This document shows positions 1-7,886 of a stretch of DNA of 64,000 nucleotides, in pieces (positions within the stretch are counted from its first letter, which is position 1; every line of letters begins with the position of its first letter). This DNA is from Rhodococcus oxybenzonivorans (lineage in GTDB: Bacteria; Actinomycetota; Actinomycetes; Mycobacteriales; Mycobacteriaceae). The notes beneath the pieces were generated by a model that was not told where the DNA came from, searched no databases, and saw only the letters and a program-made list of their open reading frames with translations. A program made the position numbers and the translations under genes. Location: NCBI RefSeq assembly GCF_003130705.1, contig NZ_CP021354.1:5704001-5768000 (forward strand), written 5' to 3'.

Positions 1-431
1 CGATCGTCCTGATCGTGCAGGCGCTGCTCTTCGCGGACGGTGGGCTGACCGCTCTGGGAGCGAACATCACGAACATGGCGATCATCGGGGTGACGGTCGG
101 CTACGTCGTCGCGCTTGTTCTGCGCCGACTCGCGCGCCCCGAGGATCTTCGTCTCCGCGTGCTCGGCGCTCTCGCATTTACCGCTGCGCTGTGCGGAACC
201 GTCGCGGCGTCGATGGGCTTCGTCCTCGAGTACGCCATCGGCGGTCAGCCCGCTGCCGGCGGCGCCACTGCGCTCGGCTCGGTGGCGGCCTACGTTCTCG
301 GCGCCCACATCTTGATCGGAATCGGCGAAGGGATTATCACCGCCCTCACGGTCACGGCGGTGGCCAGGGCCCGACCCGACCTCGTGTATCTGCTCCGGAC
401 CGCGCCGCGCAACGTGGCGGTGGGCGCATGA
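1..431 (+). CDS. cbiM: Cobalt ECF transporter substrate-binding membrane protein CbiM (C-terminal part, cut by window edge)
   Basis: Integral membrane S-component of the energy-coupling-factor cobalt transporter, which supplies Co2+ for cobalamin synthesis. The frame is open from base 3, so the true start lies left of the window and only about the last 142 residues are present. The retained part has the CbiM-typical run QALLFADGGLTALGAN followed by hydrophobic helices and the HILIGIGEG segment near the end. The stop overlaps the next gene (ATGA at 428-431), and PDGLE/CbiN-like, CbiQ and CbiO genes follow in order, which confirms the assignment. Family and context are clear; the amino terminus and any upstream cobalamin riboswitch cannot be seen. 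Confidence 0.93.
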   Translation, partial: IVLIVQALLFADGGLTALGANITNMAIIGVTVGYVVALVLRRLARPEDLRLRVLGALAFTAALCGTVAASMGFVLEYAIGGQPAAGGATALGSVAAYVLGAHILIGIGEGIITALTVTAVARARPDLVYLLRTAPRNVAVGA

Positions 432-787
432 CCGCGTCGACGCGGTCGTCCCGCCGCTTCCTTCTCGGTTTCGCTCTCGCGGTACTGCTCATCGCCGGGG
501 TGGTGTCCTCTCTGGCGAGCTCGAGTCCGGACGGCCTCGACGCTGCCACGACGCGTGGCTGCGACACCGTCGAGACCGACACCGGCGCGTCACTGGTCGG
601 GGACTGCATTGCGAAGAACGCCGAGGACCACCACTTGTCGGCCTCCCCGCTCGCCGACTACACGGTAAGTGGACGATCGGGTCTCACCGGAGTGGCCGGA
701 ATCATCGGTGCGGCCGCGACCTTCGTCGTCGCGGCCGCCGCATTCCGGCTCCTCGCCCGCGGACGGCGTCACCGAGCCGGACCCTGA
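428..787 (+). CDS. CbiN-like PDGLE-domain subunit of the cobalt ECF transporter
   Basis: Small membrane subunit of 119 residues with two transmembrane helices (about residues 11-30 and 85-107) and an extracellular loop between them. The loop carries SSPDGLD, the PDGLE-domain signature found in CbiN-type subunits and in CbiM-CbiN fusions of cobalt and nickel importers. It begins inside the cbiM stop codon (ATGA), so the two are translationally coupled, and cbiQ starts two bases after its stop. Its likely role is to help CbiM take up the metal. The loop also has two cysteines (in RGCD and GDCI) that could pair. Confidence 0.85.
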   Translation: MTASTRSSRRFLLGFALAVLLIAGVVSSLASSSPDGLDAATTRGCDTVETDTGASLVGDCIAKNAEDHHLSASPLADYTVSGRSGLTGVAGIIGAAATFVVAAAAFRLLARGRRHRAGP

Positions 788-789
788 TC

Positions 790-1554
790 ATGAGTTCCGG
801 TCACGCGCAGCCGCTCTATCTCCACGGCACATCCCCAGTCCACCGACTCCCCGTCGAGGTGAAGATCGTGTGCGCGGTGGTGACGGTGTTCGCGGTGGTT
901 GCCACGCCCCGCGAGGCGTTCTGGGCCTTCGCCGTGTACCTCGCAGTCCTGGCGGTGGTGTGGCGACTTGCCGGCATTGCCCTGACTTGGCTCGCCCCGC
1001 GCATGCTGATCGAACTACCCTTCGTCACATTGGCCCTGTTGTTGCCCTTCGCGGAGGGTGGCGAGCAGACGACGGTCCTCGGATTGTCGCTCTCGGTGGC
1101 CGGACTGCACGCCGCGTGGGGAATCCTGGTGAAAGGCACTCTCGGCGTGCTGGTATCACTCACTCTCGCCGCCACCACCCCCGCCCGCGATCTGCCGGTG
1201 GGACTTGCCCATCTGCACGTGCCCGCCATGTTCACCACGATCGTGGTCCTCATGCTGCGGTACCTCGATCTACTCACCTCGGAGGTCGCCCGGATGCGCA
1301 CCGCACGCTTGTCCCGGGGTGACGATCCGCGGACACTGCGCCAGATCGGCGCCACCGCCCGGGGTGTGGGCGGATTGTTCGTGCGTTCCTACGAGCGCGG
1401 CGAGCGCGTACACCTGGCCATGTTGTCGCGCGGCTTCACGGGGGCGGTTCCCACAGTCGGTGCTCCCCCGGCGTCCGCCGCGGCGTGGTCGGCCGGGCTC
1501 GTTCCTGCCGTCTGCGCGGTGGGTATCTGCCTCGCGGCCTGGACCCTCCGATGA
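790..1554 (+). CDS. cbiQ: ECF transporter transmembrane coupling protein CbiQ
   Basis: 254-residue T-component that couples ATP hydrolysis by CbiO to cobalt import by CbiM. It has several hydrophobic helices, then a cytoplasmic domain in which the two short coupling motifs of ECF T-proteins are visible: ARLSRG around residue 177 and AMLSRGF around residue 215, both variants of the Ala-Arg-Gly coupling-helix signature. The start ATG lies two bases past the preceding stop and the stop overlaps the cbiO start (ATGA at 1551-1554), so this is a tight four-gene operon. Confidence 0.92.
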   Translation: MSSGHAQPLYLHGTSPVHRLPVEVKIVCAVVTVFAVVATPREAFWAFAVYLAVLAVVWRLAGIALTWLAPRMLIELPFVTLALLLPFAEGGEQTTVLGLSLSVAGLHAAWGILVKGTLGVLVSLTLAATTPARDLPVGLAHLHVPAMFTTIVVLMLRYLDLLTSEVARMRTARLSRGDDPRTLRQIGATARGVGGLFVRSYERGERVHLAMLSRGFTGAVPTVGAPPASAAAWSAGLVPAVCAVGICLAAWTLR

Positions 1555-2363
1555 CGGCCGCCGTGCACCTCGAGGGTGTGTCGTATTCGTACCCGGACGG
1601 CAGGAAGGCACTCGACAGAATCGACCTCGCCGTGAGCCCGGGCGAACGGGTAGCGGTTCTCGGCCCGAACGGTGCCGGCAAAACCACTCTGATGCTGCAC
1701 CTCAACGGAATTCTGACCGCCTCGGACGGTCGGGTCACCATCGGCGGTGTACCAGTGTCGCGCAACACCGACCGGAACACGCTGCGCGAGGTGCGGCGGC
1801 GGGTCGGCATCGTCTTCCAGGACCCGGACGATCAGCTCTTCATGCCCTCCGTCGCGCAGGACGTCGCCTTCGGCCCGGCAAATTTCGGTGTCACCGGTGC
1901 GGCACTCGACGACCGGGTGCGCACCGCGTTGGCCGCCGTCGACATGACGTCGCATGCCGATCGCAACCCCGTTCATCTGTCGGTGGGGCAACGGCGCCGG
2001 GTCGCCCTGGCCACCGTCCTCGCGTGTGCTCCGGACGTGCTGGTGCTGGACGAGCCGTCGAGCAACCTCGATCCGGTTGCCCGGCGTGAACTGGCCGAAG
2101 TCCTGCTCGCGGTGGACACCACCCAACTGCTGGTCACCCACGACCTTCCGTACGCTGCGCAGCTGTGCACCCGCGCGGTGATTCTCGACGAAGGCCAGGT
2201 GGTGGCGGACGGACCGATCCTCGACCTGCTCGCCAACACAAACCTGCTCGCCCGCCACCGCCTCGAGTTGCCGTGGGGTTTCCGGCTTCCCGGACGCTCG
2301 ACCGACTCCGGCGCGAATGTGCACTGGGAGCAACCGAAACGGGGACATCGGCTACCGCGGTAG
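1551..2363 (+). CDS. cbiO: Cobalt ECF transporter ATPase CbiO
   Basis: 270-residue cytoplasmic ABC ATPase that powers cobalt uptake with CbiMNQ. Walker A is GPNGAGKTT (about residue 37), the Q-loop region is VFQDPDDQLF, Walker B is VLVLDEP and the switch His is in LLVTHDL. The signature motif reads LSVGQRRR rather than LSGGQ; such deviations occur in CbiO-type ATPases, so the protein is probably active. The start at 1551 overlaps the cbiQ stop and is preferred over an in-frame start 66 bases earlier inside cbiQ. The last roughly 30 residues are polar and may be dispensable. Confidence 0.93.
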   Translation: MTAAVHLEGVSYSYPDGRKALDRIDLAVSPGERVAVLGPNGAGKTTLMLHLNGILTASDGRVTIGGVPVSRNTDRNTLREVRRRVGIVFQDPDDQLFMPSVAQDVAFGPANFGVTGAALDDRVRTALAAVDMTSHADRNPVHLSVGQRRRVALATVLACAPDVLVLDEPSSNLDPVARRELAEVLLAVDTTQLLVTHDLPYAAQLCTRAVILDEGQVVADGPILDLLANTNLLARHRLELPWGFRLPGRSTDSGANVHWEQPKRGHRLPR

Positions 2364-2400
2364 GTCACCATGAGGAGACCACCCACACCGGAGGTCAGCG

Positions 2401-3465
2401 ATGCCCACACCCGGAGCCGACGCAGTGGCGCAACGCGTCTTCGACGCCTCCCTCGGCGCAATCGACATTCTCTCCATCCATCTGGGAGATCGACTCGGCT
2501 GGTATCGAAGTCTCGCAGATCAGGGCCCCGCAACAGCGGACGAACTGGCCGAACGCACCTCGACCCATCCGCGGTACGCACAGGAGTGGCTCGAACAACA
2601 GGCGGTGACAGGGCTGCTCACCGCAGACGGCGGCAGCCCCCGGAAATTCACGTTGGAGCCCGGTGCGGCCGAAGTGTTCACCGATGAGAAAAGCCTGGCC
2701 TACCTGGCGCCGCTGGCCCGGATTTTCGTTGCCGCCACCACCCAGATGCCCGCGCTGATCGAGGCGTATCGCACGGGAGGCGGTGTGGGATGGGCACAGT
2801 ACGGTGTCGATGCGAGGGAATCGCAGGCGGATATGAATCGGCCGTGGTACGAGCAGGTTCTGCCGGGAGCGCTCGCGTCGGTACCCGAGGTCGACGCACT
2901 TCTGCGTACCCCCGGTGCCGCCATCGCCGATGTCGGATGTGGGGGCGCGTGGTCCACGATCGCCCTGGCGCGCGCCTATCCCGATGCCCGGCTGGATGGC
3001 TACGACATCGACGGCGCCACGGTCGAACTCGCGAAACACAACGTCCGCGATCAAGGGGATGTTGCCGACCGGATCACAATCACCGAGTCGGATGCAGCGG
3101 GCATTCCGGAGGGCGCCTATACCGCTGCATTCGCCTTCGAGTGCATTCACGACATGCCTGCACCTGTCGCCGTATTGACTGCGGTACGCAAGGCTCTGGC
3201 ACCCGGCGGGGTCATGATCGTCATGGACGAGGCGGTGGACGATGAGTTCTCGGCGCCGGGAAGCGACATCGAGCGGTTGATGTACGGATTCAGTCTGACC
3301 GTGTGCCTGCCGGACGGAATGAGTTCCAGTCCGAGTGCCGCCACCGGAACGGTCATGCGTCCGAGCACCTTGCGAAAGTACGCCGAGGCTGCCGGTTTCG
3401 GCTCGATGGACATCCTTCCCATCGAAGACTTCGGGTTCTGGCGTTTCTACCGGCTGACCGTGTGA
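2401..3465 (+). CDS. Class I SAM-dependent methyltransferase with N-terminal winged helix
   Basis: 354-residue soluble enzyme. The N-terminal third (residues 1-90) looks like the winged-helix dimerisation domain of O-methyltransferases: it contains TADELAERT and YAQEWLEQQAVTGLL. The Rossmann domain starts near residue 175 with ADVGCGGAWST as SAM motif I, and GYDID follows at the end of the second strand. It resembles the mycobacterial Rv2258c type, whose substrate is not settled. A strong ribosome site (GGAGG) sits 7 bases before the ATG. It lies 37 bases after cbiO and could be cotranscribed, but no corrin-specific feature is visible, so no link to cobalamin is claimed. Confidence 0.8.
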   Translation: MPTPGADAVAQRVFDASLGAIDILSIHLGDRLGWYRSLADQGPATADELAERTSTHPRYAQEWLEQQAVTGLLTADGGSPRKFTLEPGAAEVFTDEKSLAYLAPLARIFVAATTQMPALIEAYRTGGGVGWAQYGVDARESQADMNRPWYEQVLPGALASVPEVDALLRTPGAAIADVGCGGAWSTIALARAYPDARLDGYDIDGATVELAKHNVRDQGDVADRITITESDAAGIPEGAYTAAFAFECIHDMPAPVAVLTAVRKALAPGGVMIVMDEAVDDEFSAPGSDIERLMYGFSLTVCLPDGMSSSPSAATGTVMRPSTLRKYAEAAGFGSMDILPIEDFGFWRFYRLTV

Positions 3466-3730
3466 CACCTCGTGCCAGTGAGGCGTATGTAACGAATTTT
3501 GGGCAAACTCCGAAAAGTGGGATACCCGAAGGGGGAAGATGTTCAGCAAGCTACTAGGCATGGGAAGCACCATGACACTGCAGGATTGCACAGGGTTGGA
3601 CACGCTCCTCGTAGCCACTTCGCGCGCCCTGCCCCCTTCGCCTCCCCAGGCCGAGAGATGAATTCGGGAGGGCTATGGAGTAGGTGACTCACCGGGGAGC
3701 ATCACCGCGCACCCACATATGCATGTAGCC

Positions 3731-3779
3731 GTTCGGTACTTCCAGCGAATATGGTCCACTCACAACAATGTTCGGTACT
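3731..3779. repeat. Direct repeat GTTCGGTACT, two copies
   Basis: The 357-base gap between the methyltransferase and the secreted-protein gene has no convincing gene. It holds two exact copies of the 10-mer GTTCGGTACT at 3731-3740 and 3770-3779 (39-base period, close to four helical turns), 43 bases before the downstream start. The 11-bp palindrome GGTGACTCACC lies further up at 3683-3693. Position and spacing suit a transcription factor binding pair for the downstream gene, but no known family is recognised. Confidence 0.35.
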
Positions 3780-3822
3780 CAGGTGGAGTCCGTGTTCGAC
3801 CTACGACATGGTGGGAAATCTC

Positions 3823-4248
3823 ATGAAACTTCTCAGAACTCTGGCATTGTCCATTTTCGTCGTCGCCGCGATGGCAGTCGGCGCCGGCACGGCCTACGCC
3901 GATCCCGGCACGCAGGGAATCGACTGGAGCCAGCCCTTGATGACCCCGACCGCCGAAGGCAGTAGCCAGGTGGCTGAACAGTTCTTTCCGGAAAATGACG
4001 CCAAACAGGCCGCCTTCGACAACATGACCAGCGAGATCAACACCGGTTGGAACAATGCGGGCCTGCAGGGCATGGCCATCGGTTCCAATGTGGGCATGGC
4101 AATCGGGTGCGTCTCGATCTTCCCCAACTTCATCGCCGGATGCATCATCGGCGCCGTCGTCGGCACGATTGCAGGAGCCGTGATCGGTGTCGGTGTGGGA
4201 AATCCGAACGCGCAGCCCGCGGTGGAGCAGTTCTTCGCCACACCCTGA
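3823..4248 (+). CDS. Small secreted glycine-zipper protein of unknown function
   Basis: 141 residues. The ATG at 3823 is chosen because it opens a clean signal peptide: KLLR, a hydrophobic core to about residue 24, and an AYA-DP cleavage site near residue 27; an upstream in-frame start (3751) would spoil it. The mature protein begins with a polar stretch (GIDWSQPLMTP) and ends in a long Gly/Ala/Ile-rich segment (about residues 75-128) with repeated GxxxG spacing, such as IIGAVVGTIAGAVIG, typical of glycine-zipper membrane helices. Two cysteines flank its centre. It ends next to a strong terminator, so it is probably monocistronic. I do not recognise the family; an exported membrane-inserting or cell-envelope protein is the plain reading. 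Confidence 0.7.
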   Translation: MKLLRTLALSIFVVAAMAVGAGTAYADPGTQGIDWSQPLMTPTAEGSSQVAEQFFPENDAKQAAFDNMTSEINTGWNNAGLQGMAIGSNVGMAIGCVSIFPNFIAGCIIGAVVGTIAGAVIGVGVGNPNAQPAVEQFFATP

Positions 4249-4260
4249 GCGAAGAGCGAA

Positions 4261-4293
4261 CCGCAGCCCGGCCCTACACAGGCCGGGCTGCGG
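4261..4293 (+). terminator. Rho-independent-like terminator after the secreted protein gene
   Basis: Perfect 13-bp stem: CCGCAGCCCGGCC (4261-4273), loop CTACACA, GGCCGGGCTGCGG (4281-4293), followed by TGTTTCAT. It begins 12 bases past the stop codon. The T-run is short, as is usual in high-GC actinomycetes. Confidence 0.8.
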
Positions 4294-4312
4294 TGTTTCA
4301 TCTCACCTTTAG

Positions 4313-4338
4313 TTAGTGCACGATTGGTTAGTGCACGA
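4313..4338. promoter_or_regulatory. Probable MarR/OhrR operator: TTAGTGCACGA direct repeat
   Basis: TTAGTGCACGA occurs at 4313-4323 and again at 4328-4338, a 15-base offset. Each copy contains the palindrome GTGCAC, and the flanks (AGTTAGTGCAC) resemble the A/T-flanked symmetric boxes bound by MarR-family dimers. The repeats lie 22-47 bases before the chosen start of the OhrR-like gene, so autorepression is the natural inference. Confidence 0.6.
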
Positions 4339-4359
4339 ACTATCAGCTACGCTGAGTTG

Positions 4360-4830
4360 GTGACCACGAACGTTGCCGATGATCCCCTCGCACTCGACAG
4401 GCAGGTGTGCTTCGCGCTGGCGGTGGCCAATCGCGCAGTCCTGGGCGTCTATCGGCCGATCCTCGAACCGTTGGGACTCACGCATCCGCAGTACCTGGTG
4501 ATGCTGGCCCTGTGGGGTACCTCCCCCATGTCGGTCAAGGAGATCGGCAGCGCCCTGCAACTCGATTCCCCTACGCTGTCGCCGCTGCTCAAACGACTCG
4601 AATCGTCCGGGCTTCTCACCCGTACCCGCAGCGCGGATGACGAACGCCAGCTCGTCGTCGAGTTGACCGACGCGGGCAGGGCGTTGCGCGCACAGGCCGA
4701 AAAAGTGCCACCCGCCGTAGTCGAAGCACTCGGAGTGGAACTGTCCGAATTGATGGAATTGCACAGAGTGCTGACCCGCATCAACGCCGCGGCCGTCAAG
4801 GCAGGCGCGCTCGGAGGAGTGGACAAGTGA
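4360..4830 (+). CDS. MarR-family regulator, OhrR-like organic peroxide sensor
   Basis: 156-residue winged-helix repressor. The OhrR signature is visible: a reactive cysteine in RQVCFAL (Cys17 with this start), then LTHPQYLVMLALW, where OhrR proteins usually have LTYPQYLVMLVLW. One of the two tyrosines that normally hydrogen-bond the oxidised Cys is therefore His here. The wing and recognition helix follow (TLSPLLKRLESSGLL, RSADDERQ). The GTG at 4360 is chosen because earlier in-frame starts (TTG 4324) fall inside the repeated operator. No ohr peroxidase gene is adjacent. The stop overlaps the next gene (GTGA), so regulator and DUF5313 protein are coupled. Confidence 0.8.
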   Translation: MTTNVADDPLALDRQVCFALAVANRAVLGVYRPILEPLGLTHPQYLVMLALWGTSPMSVKEIGSALQLDSPTLSPLLKRLESSGLLTRTRSADDERQLVVELTDAGRALRAQAEKVPPAVVEALGVELSELMELHRVLTRINAAAVKAGALGGVDK

Positions 4831-5222
4831 CCAATCGAAGCCGCAGTGCCCGGAGCCGGCCGACGCCCTTTCAATGGCTCGGCTACGCGTTCGGACGCAG
4901 ATTGCCCGACTCCATGCAGGACTGGGTTCGGAACGATCTGATCGGTGACTGGGCGGTGCCGCGACACCTCGTCCGCAGCATGGTGCCGTTCATTCCGGTG
5001 TTCGCGGCCTTCTTCCTCTTCCCCGGGCCCGTGTGGTTACGCGGTTCCATGGTGCTGCTCGGGGTGTTTCTCGCCCTCTTCTACAGCGTCGCCTATATGG
5101 CGCAGAACCGATCACGCCGCCTCGAAAAGCACGGACTTCCGCCCGACTTGGAAAACCCGAAAGCCAGACGCCGACACGACGCCGAACGGGCCGCGTACTC
5201 CCGGGCGCATCCCCGTGCGTGA
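4827..5222 (+). CDS. DUF5313 family membrane protein
   Basis: 131 residues with a GTG start overlapping the MarR stop. The soluble N-terminal part carries the family pattern (PTPFQWLGYAFGRRLP, MQDWVRNDL, WAVPRHLVRS), then two adjacent transmembrane helices (about residues 53-93), then a charged tail (PPDLENPKARRRHDAERAAY). This layout is typical of DUF5313, a family found in Mycobacteriales; its function is unknown. Coupling to an OhrR-like regulator suggests a membrane role under oxidative stress, which is inference only. Confidence 0.8.
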   Translation: MTNRSRSARSRPTPFQWLGYAFGRRLPDSMQDWVRNDLIGDWAVPRHLVRSMVPFIPVFAAFFLFPGPVWLRGSMVLLGVFLALFYSVAYMAQNRSRRLEKHGLPPDLENPKARRRHDAERAAYSRAHPRA

Positions 5223-5490
5223 GAGCCAAGATCGTTCGGGTGCAATTGCGGTAGACCGCCGAGGGCCGAAATGGGTCGTCGGGACGTTGTGAACCGTCGA
5301 CGCCTCGCCGCGGTTCGGTCCGTTCGCTGTCACTTCTGCTGTGTGAGGCTAGTTCCGCGGAGCCGAAAGGGCGGCGGGGAAGTGTAACCTCATAGGTGTC
5401 GAGGGCCCATCGAATATGCGCGGTCAAGCCATGTCGTCCTCGGCGCCCAAACCGGCCCTGAGTCCAAGGGCCGAGAACTGGAGCGCCGCC
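5223..5490. other. Intergenic, no gene seen
   Basis: No frame with plausible coding character or start site is visible on either strand, and no clear hairpin terminator. It presumably holds the promoter of the small RGCVC-like gene downstream. Confidence 0.5.
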
Positions 5491-5709
5491 ATGGCGTCGA
5501 ACCCGATTGATGCTCTAGCAGTTTCCGAGTCACCGAGCCCCGCACGGGCACTGGAAACGACGCTGTCTTGCACGGCATGTCCACATAGCCCGGAATCGCA
5601 CGATGCGCTCGGTGTTCGGTTTTGCGCCGTGACCTCGGACCGAAACCTCGACCGAAAGTGCATCTGTGCTGGCGAACAGGCGAAAGGACAGCACTACTCC
5701 CGGTACTGA
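5491..5709 (+). CDS. RGCVC-family-like small cysteine protein (variant RKCIC)
   Basis: 72 residues from the ATG at 5491, chosen for the GGAG eight bases upstream; in-frame starts at 5434 and 5416 would add 19 or 25 residues. The core has the layout of RGCVC family proteins: a CxxCxHxxxxHDA motif (SCTACPHSPESHDA), then GVRFCAVT, and a final cysteine pair, here DRKCICAG in place of RGCVC. The Cys/His set looks like a zinc or Fe-S site. These short actinobacterial proteins have no established function. The neighbours give no clue. Confidence 0.6.
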   Translation: MASNPIDALAVSESPSPARALETTLSCTACPHSPESHDALGVRFCAVTSDRNLDRKCICAGEQAKGQHYSRY

Positions 5710-6138
5710 ACGAGAGGTTCACCCCACGGGCGCTTCGCTGGCTGTACCGGGCCGTGCGGGCAACCGGCCCTCTGTCAGAACAGGACAATGACGGCAATGA
5801 GAGCGAGCCGTGTCGCGATGTTGGCCGTGGGACTGTGCGACCGCCGCCACAGGAGGCAGGCCGAGCGCGTCGATCGCGATCCGGTTACGGTCTCCCCCGT
5901 TCACAGCTCAGTGTCTGGCACGAGTCACCGCGAAATGTCGGGCTCCGGAGCTAGTTCTCGGATGATCGCCTACCCGTGCACCCGCTGCTGCCGCGCCAGG
6001 GGCAACGTCCGGCTTGCGCAACCACTACGACGACACTCGCATCGTTTGCAGGTACCCGACCTCGACCTCACTCGCACGCATGGCTGATTGGAGATGCGGT
6101 TCCTGTGTCGACTGACACAGCCGCGAACGGATCCAACG
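5710..6138. other. Intergenic between convergent genes, no gene seen
   Basis: About 430 bases between the RGCVC-like gene and the end of the CoA transferase. Open frames here have frame-inappropriate composition and no start signals. No strong terminator hairpin was found, which is unusual for a convergent junction. Confidence 0.4.
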
Positions 6139-7335
6139 TCAGCCGACGACGCCGGCCTTCCGCATCGCTGCGATGTCCGCAGCCGAGCACCCCAGCTCGC
6201 CGAGGACCTGATCGGTGTGCTCGCCGAGAGCCGGAATGTCACCCATCCGCATCTCCACGTCGGCGAAAGTCATCGGTGGCAGCACTGCGCTGATCTGTCC
6301 CACCTCGCTGCCGACCTGACGCCAGCGGTCACGTTCCTTCAGCTGCGGATGGTCGATCAATCCGCCCATATCGTTCAGCTCCGCTGCCGGAATCCCGGCA
6401 TCCGCCAGTGCCTGATCGAGGGCCGCGCAGGTGAACTTCCTCGTCTCCTCGGCGACGAGGGCATCCACCTCTTCGCGATGCTGGACCCGCAGCATGTTCG
6501 TCGCATAGCGGGGATGGTCGGCGAGTTCGGGTCGCGCGAAGACCTCGGTGACCAACTGCCGCCACCCCCGATCGTTCTGGACCCCGATCAGAATGTTGCC
6601 GTCGAGGGTGGGGTACGCGTCGTACGGAACGATGGCGGCGTGCCCGAGGCCGACACGAGGGATCTGCCGGTCGGCGTACATCTTCATATACATCGGATGG
6701 CCCAGCCACTCCGCGGTCGCGTCGAACATCGACACGTCGATCTGCGCGCCCGCCCCCGTTCGTTCACGTCGGAACAGCGCACTCAGGATGGACGTCAGCG
6801 CATACATTCCCGCCGCGATATCGGACACGGGCACTCCGGTCTTGGTGGCCGTCTCGGGGGTTCCGGTCACGGAAATCATGCCGGTTTCGGCCTGCACCAG
6901 CATGTCGTACGCCTTGCGTTCACGCCTCGGTCCCGCTGTCCCGTAGCCCGACATGTTCGCCACGATCAGCGCGGTGTGTTCCGCGCGCAACGCCTCGGTC
7001 CCGAAACCGAGTCTGCTCGCCGCATCGGGCGCCAGGTTCTGCACGAACACGTCGGCACTCGCGATCAACCGCAGGACAGCATCCCGTCCCACCTCGGATT
7101 TGAGGTCGACACAGAACGATTCCTTCCCTCGGTTCAACCAGACGAAGTGTGAGGCCTCGCCGAAGACGGCGTCGTCGTAGTTGCGTGCGAAGTCGCCCTC
7201 CCCGACGCGCTCCACCTTGATCACCCGCGCGCCCATGTCCGCCAGATGACGGGTGGCGAGGGGGGCCGCCACAGCTTGCTCGAGAGCAACGACGGTGATT
7301 CCGTCGAGTGGAAGGGTTCCGGGGTCGTTCTCCAT
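6139..7335 (-). CDS. CaiB/BaiF family (class III) CoA transferase
   Basis: 398 residues, the usual length for a single-domain class III CoA transferase, which moves CoA between acids through an aspartyl intermediate. Visible family features are LPLDGITVVALEQAVAAPLATRHLADMGARVIKVE at the N terminus (given here in two overlapping parts: LPLDGITVVALEQAVA and HLADMGARVIKVE), the GKESFCVDLK segment, SGYGTAGP, and the catalytic Asp in PVSDIAAGMYAL near residue 195. It starts 8 bases after the ArsR gene, so the two form one unit. A CoA transferase under its own ArsR regulator suggests inducible activation of a carboxylic acid; the substrate is unknown. Confidence 0.88.
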   Translation of the reverse strand: MENDPGTLPLDGITVVALEQAVAAPLATRHLADMGARVIKVERVGEGDFARNYDDAVFGEASHFVWLNRGKESFCVDLKSEVGRDAVLRLIASADVFVQNLAPDAASRLGFGTEALRAEHTALIVANMSGYGTAGPRRERKAYDMLVQAETGMISVTGTPETATKTGVPVSDIAAGMYALTSILSALFRRERTGAGAQIDVSMFDATAEWLGHPMYMKMYADRQIPRVGLGHAAIVPYDAYPTLDGNILIGVQNDRGWRQLVTEVFARPELADHPRYATNMLRVQHREEVDALVAEETRKFTCAALDQALADAGIPAAELNDMGGLIDHPQLKERDRWRQVGSEVGQISAVLPPMTFADVEMRMGDIPALGEHTDQVLGELGCSAADIAAMRKAGVVG

Positions 7336-7343
7336 GTGGGACT

Positions 7344-7709
7344 TCACCGTTCCGATTTCGATTCCGGGTGGTCGTGATAGTGCGTGGCCCCGATCGCGTG
7401 CAGCAACTGGTGCACGGTGTCGTCCGAAAGCCGATAGCGCATCGAGCGGCCGTCGCGTGTGGCCGAGACCCAGCCCTGGTGGCGCAGCAGTCGCAGTGCG
7501 TGCGAGACGGCGGTACCGCTCATCTCGAGCGCTGCCGCGAGGTCGCCGACACAGATACCCGGCGCGTGGTGCAGGCACAGCAGCAACCGGAGGCGGTTGC
7601 CGTCCGACAACAATTCGAAGCGGTTGGCCCATCCCTCGATGTCGGGGCTGTGCAGCGCCGCCGCGGCGCGCTGAACGTCCTCGGGATTCAGCGCAGGAGT
7701 GGTAGCCAC
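7344..7709 (-). CDS. ArsR/SmtB-family winged-helix regulator
   Basis: 121-residue dimeric repressor with a GTG start. The winged helix runs from FELLSDGNRLRLLLCL through AGDLAAAL-like VGDLAAALEMSG (turn), TAVSHALRLLRHQGWV (recognition helix) and the wing TRDGRSMRYRLSD. Two cysteines (LLLCL and GICVG) sit near the DNA-binding helices and the tail is His-rich (THYHDHP), so a metal or thiol-sensing role is possible, but many ArsR proteins beside catabolic genes respond to ligands instead. It is cotranscribed with the CoA transferase, which it probably controls. Confidence 0.85.
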   Translation of the reverse strand: MATTPALNPEDVQRAAAALHSPDIEGWANRFELLSDGNRLRLLLCLHHAPGICVGDLAAALEMSGTAVSHALRLLRHQGWVSATRDGRSMRYRLSDDTVHQLLHAIGATHYHDHPESKSER

Positions 7710-7741
7710 TCGGCCAGTCTACAAACGGCCTGACCGCGCCC

Positions 7742-7755
7742 ATGTGCGCATACAT
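7742..7755. promoter_or_regulatory. Candidate ArsR operator (ATGTGCGCATACAT)
   Basis: Near-palindrome 33 bases before the ArsR start: outer arms ATGT and ACAT are exact inverted repeats. Its ATGTGCG core also appears in the 14-bp palindrome in front of the acyl-CoA ligase gene at 10302, which would let one ArsR protein control both units. Functional assignment is inference from position and symmetry. Confidence 0.35.
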
Positions 7756-7886
7756 AGGCGATCGTTAAGTGTCCGTGCGATGAGGTCCATGCCGCCGGCC
7801 GACCTGCTGCGCAGATCGAGCTCGTCGGCACCGTAGTCGCCCCACGAGTCCGTCAGGCCCTGGGCTGACCCTCGGCTGTCGACGCA

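Noticed and set aside
1389..2348. Long open frame on the minus strand opposite cbiQ/cbiO
   Set aside because: It lies antisense to well-conserved ABC transporter genes, has no ribosome site and no recognisable domain; such frames are expected in high-GC coding DNA.
1551..2363. LSVGQ signature of CbiO as a loss-of-function change
   Set aside because: CbiO-type ATPases tolerate changes in this motif and all other ATPase motifs are intact.
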